From: Thiotrichales bacterium
GTDB lineage: Bacteria > Pseudomonadota > Gammaproteobacteria > Thiomicrospirales > Thiomicrospiraceae
DNA length: 10,273 bases
Reading direction: 5' to 3'
Assembly (NCBI GenBank): GCA_014763835.1
Contig: JACXUQ010000030.1
Location: 1-10,273, forward strand
Shown one piece after another: positions 8,129-10,273 of this stretch; the first letter of the stretch is position 1, and every line of letters starts with the position of its first letter. The notes under the pieces were generated by a model. That model did no database searches and was not told where the DNA came from. It was given only the letters and a program-made list of their open reading frames with translations. The position numbers were made by a program, and so were the translations under genes.

Positions 8129-8133
8129 CCTCT
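8129..8133 (-). promoter_or_regulatory. Ribosome binding site deciding the malQ start
   Basis: AGAGG on the minus strand lies 7 nt before the ATG at 8121. It sits too close to the GTG at 8127 to serve it, so the shorter 464-aa form is favoured. Confidence 0.65.
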
Positions 8134-8148
8134 TCGCCACTCTGCATT

Positions 8149-9867
8149 TTAATTGCGCCGCATGGTGCCGGCGTTTTCCATCTGCCCGCCGCCCTGTGAA
8201 AGCGCTATATCCAAACTGGGGGGCGGCACTTCGCCCAACAATTCATAGAGTTTGGCCAGATGGCGCCGGTACAACCGGTCAAAATCGCGCACGCTATCGG
8301 AAGGATTGTAGTCCCCAAACCACCAGAACCAGTCGGAACCCTCGCAAATAGCCAATTGCAGGGTGGCCTGTTGAGTTTCTTCGGCGCTCAGTTCACCGCA
8401 AGCCATGACCCGGTCAAAGCACTGCTTGGCTTCCACCAACAGGTCCCAAGCCTTGTTTTTGTCGGCCTCGCCAATCCAGGTGGAAAAAGAACCATACACC
8501 CAGCTACCGGCCTTAAGTACCGGCAGATGGCGCAGCTTGGCGCCCTTATCCAAGGCATCGCTGAAGGTAGTCATCTCCACCCGTGGATGCGAGCTCAGTT
8601 TGTCGTACAGCGCAGTGAGAAAATGGCTGGCGTTGTCCGGGTAATACTCCCAGGCGTTCTCGCCGTCAAGGATAACCGTGACCACATGTTCATCGACTGC
8701 ATCGCCCAAGAAGTTGGCAATGTTCTCCATGTTATGCACGAAGTTGTTGGCCGCATCCTGCGGGTGCCAATCTTTGTACTGGAAACCGATCAGGTCGGAC
8801 AGCCCGTCGTCGCGGAAAAACAGGGCGCAATTCTGCGAGCTATGCTGCAGCGGTTGATAAAGCGCCTTTTTACTGTGCAGATCGTGCTGGTCGATATGCG
8901 AAGCCTCGCAGGAGTGACGCCAGACCCCCTCCCCCGAAGCGGTCCATTTGAAACCGAACTCGTCCAGCAAGCCGACGGCGGCCGAACTCAACGCCCCCTC
9001 CGACAGCCACACGCCGCGGGGTTTGGCAGCGAAATGTTCATTAAACACCTCCAAACCGTGCTTTATATGCCATTTGGCGCGCTCATAGCCATCGGGATAA
9101 CCGGAATAAACCGGGGTTGGCGCATCCGGCAGCGCATCGCGCATACTGGCAAAATCAATCAACAACGGTACAATCGGGTGACCGTAAGGGGTCATGGAAA
9201 TCTCGATCTGACCGCTCTCCATCAGGGTGCGATAACGCGGAATAATGCCGCCGACCGCCTCGGCCATAATCTCGACCATCAGACGCTGGTCTTCAGAAGT
9301 GAAATGGCGCTGCTTGGTCATCAGTTTATGGATGCGAGAATCGTCATGACGCAGGCTGATCCCCATCCACGCGAGGTGATACCACATCAACAGATCGATA
9401 AAAAACTGCTGGTTCAAGTAACCGATACAGATCGGATCGACTCCCTGCGGGGCACCGCTTAGGTGGACCATGTCGATCAACTCGCGAAAATGCGGCAGCA
9501 CATTGATCATCGTCGGTGCATAAGCGCGCTGGCAGGCCTCCACAATTTCCAGACGTTCGGACAGGTCGTCGGGAATCGGCGCTACCCCTGCCAACAGATT
9601 CAGCAGCGGATCGTACATCGGTGTGCCGTTTTTAAGCCAGGCCTGCATCTGCCGCTGATAGTCATCCAGCTGCTCCAACAGCACCGGCGCGAAATTCACC
9701 ACCACGCGGGCGTGTGGGGCGTTTTCGAGGTGCCATACCATATCGGTATAATCCTTAATGGCATGCAAGTAAACCCAAGGCAGACGGTAGAGGCCGTCCA
9801 AACCGTCACGATAATGTGGCTGGTGCATGTGCCAGCACAGCACCACTTTGAGTTTTTTGGCTTTCAT
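8149..9867 (-). CDS. GH57 family alpha-glucan hydrolase/transferase (amylopullulanase-like)
   Basis: This 572-residue protein shows the five GH57 conserved regions: HMHQPH at 13-18, TPYGHPI at 226-232, GVWLSEGALS at 285-294 with nucleophile Glu290, VILDGENAWEYY at 398-409 with acid/base Asp401, and GSWVYGSFSTWIG at 454-466. A further GH57-typical block, CEGSDWFWWFGD, lies at 508-519. The last region and the DGENAWEYY pattern match the alpha-amylase/amylopullulanase-type branch (COG1449) better than GH57 branching enzymes or the 4-alpha-glucanotransferase type. No signal peptide is visible (the start is MKAKKLKVVLCWHMHQPHY), so it is probably cytoplasmic and acts on stored glucan. The ATG at 9867-9865 has GAGG 8 nt upstream. 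It starts 25 nt after the glgC stop and 27 nt before malQ, inside the glg operon. It may hydrolyse alpha-1,4 or alpha-1,6 links during glycogen turnover. The exact activity cannot be read from the sequence. Confidence 0.9.
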   Translation of the reverse strand: MKAKKLKVVLCWHMHQPHYRDGLDGLYRLPWVYLHAIKDYTDMVWHLENAPHARVVVNFAPVLLEQLDDYQRQMQAWLKNGTPMYDPLLNLLAGVAPIPDDLSERLEIVEACQRAYAPTMINVLPHFRELIDMVHLSGAPQGVDPICIGYLNQQFFIDLLMWYHLAWMGISLRHDDSRIHKLMTKQRHFTSEDQRLMVEIMAEAVGGIIPRYRTLMESGQIEISMTPYGHPIVPLLIDFASMRDALPDAPTPVYSGYPDGYERAKWHIKHGLEVFNEHFAAKPRGVWLSEGALSSAAVGLLDEFGFKWTASGEGVWRHSCEASHIDQHDLHSKKALYQPLQHSSQNCALFFRDDGLSDLIGFQYKDWHPQDAANNFVHNMENIANFLGDAVDEHVVTVILDGENAWEYYPDNASHFLTALYDKLSSHPRVEMTTFSDALDKGAKLRHLPVLKAGSWVYGSFSTWIGEADKNKAWDLLVEAKQCFDRVMACGELSAEETQQATLQLAICEGSDWFWWFGDYNPSDSVRDFDRLYRRHLAKLYELLGEVPPPSLDIALSQGGGQMENAGTMRRN

Positions 9868-9892
9868 GTTACCCGCCTCAGGTCTGACCTAT

Positions 9893-10273
9893 TTAACGTA
9901 CCGTGTGCAGCTTCTGTCCGAGCATATCCGGCGTCACCAGAACGATGCCCGAACTCTCTTCCACATAAAAACGCTTGCGATCCTCTTCAGGGTCTTCGCC
10001 GATAATGGTCCCCGGCGGAATCACCGTGCCCTTGTCGATCACCGCATTCTGAATACGGCATCCGCGCCCCACTTCGACCCGCGGCAATACCACCGAGTCT
10101 TTAATCAAGGAGTAGCTGTGAATCCGCGAGCCGCTGGAAATGACCGAACGTTTGATGCGCGCGCCGGAGATAATGCAACCGCCGGCCACCAAGGAGTCGA
10201 TCGCCTCACCGCGTCGGCCCTCGTCGTCAAAGGTGAATTTGGCGGGCGGCATCTGCGCCTGGTAAGTCCAGAT
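9893..10273 (-). CDS. glgC: Glucose-1-phosphate adenylyltransferase (ADP-glucose pyrophosphorylase), C-terminal fragment
   Basis: GlgC makes ADP-glucose from glucose 1-phosphate and ATP, the committed and usually allosterically controlled step of bacterial glycogen synthesis. Only the last 126 codons are in the window, entering at the right edge with IWTYQAQMPPAKFTFDDEG. This is the left-handed beta-helix domain, visible as repeated hexapeptide-like turns (CIISGARIKRSVISSGSRI, then VVLPRVEVGRGCRIQNAVI), followed by the conserved tail IPPGTIIGEDPEEDRKRF and then GIVLVTPDMLG. It aligns well with the E. coli GlgC C-terminus (PPAKF, SLVSGGCVISGS, IPEGMVIGENAEEDARRF, GIVLVTREML). The stop is TAA at 9895-9893. 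The catalytic N-terminal domain and the operon promoter lie beyond the right edge. It is the first gene seen of the run glgC, GH57, malQ, glgB, glgA, glgP. Confidence 0.96.
   Translation of the reverse strand: MWTYQAQMPPAKFTFDDEGRRGEAIDSLVAGGCIISGARIKRSVISSGSRIHSYSLIKDSVVLPRVEVGRGCRIQNAVIDKGTVIPPGTIIGEDPEEDRKRFYVEESSGIVLVTPDMLGQKLHTVR

Noticed and set aside
8260..9462. 400-aa plus-strand open frame opposite the GH57 gene, and similar long plus-strand frames opposite glgP, glgA, glgB and malQ
   Set aside because: They are antisense shadows of strongly conserved genes and show no recognisable domains.
9880..9890. 11-bp odd palindrome AGGTCTGACCT between the glgC stop and the GH57 ribosome site
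   Set aside because: It is too short to form a stable hairpin (4 bp with a 3-nt loop) and there is no second copy nearby to suggest an operator.

Overview
The window holds most of a glycogen (bacterial alpha-glucan) metabolism operon, with every gene on the minus strand. Reading in the direction of transcription (right to left) the order is: the 3' end of glgC (ADP-glucose pyrophosphorylase), a GH57 alpha-glucan-active enzyme, malQ (4-alpha-glucanotransferase, GH77), glgB (branching enzyme, GH13), a 188-bp MITE-like insertion, glgA (ADP-glucose-type glycogen synthase), glgP (glycogen phosphorylase, broken), then a 120-bp gap with its own promoter-like sequence and the first 35 codons of glmS. 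Spacing is 25 nt (glgC/GH57), 27 nt (GH57/malQ), 39 nt (malQ/glgB), about 225 nt including the insertion (glgB/glgA) and 3 nt (glgA/glgP), so one long transcript is likely, with its promoter beyond the right edge.

The protein sequences and the ADP-glucose-type pathway fit a proteobacterium, most likely a gammaproteobacterium with moderate GC content. The genus cannot be fixed from this window. GH57 and malQ inside the glg cluster differ from the Escherichia coli glgBXCAP layout, and no glgX debranching gene is seen here.

Together the genes encode: GlgC making ADP-glucose, GlgA extending alpha-1,4 chains, GlgB adding alpha-1,6 branches, and MalQ, GH57 and GlgP remodelling or breaking down the polymer. 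The synthesis genes look intact apart from glgC running off the edge. The phosphorolysis step does not: glgP carries an inferred deletion of about 41 bp that removes the pyridoxal-phosphate lysine motif and shifts the frame. If this is not an assembly error, this copy of the phosphorylase is dead.

No RNA genes, CRISPR arrays or intact transposase genes were seen, and no gene-free stretch exceeds 300 bases. I did not find a convincing undescribed system. The parts most worth a second look are the glgP lesion, the MITE-like element inside the operon, and the GH57 enzyme's place in the pathway.
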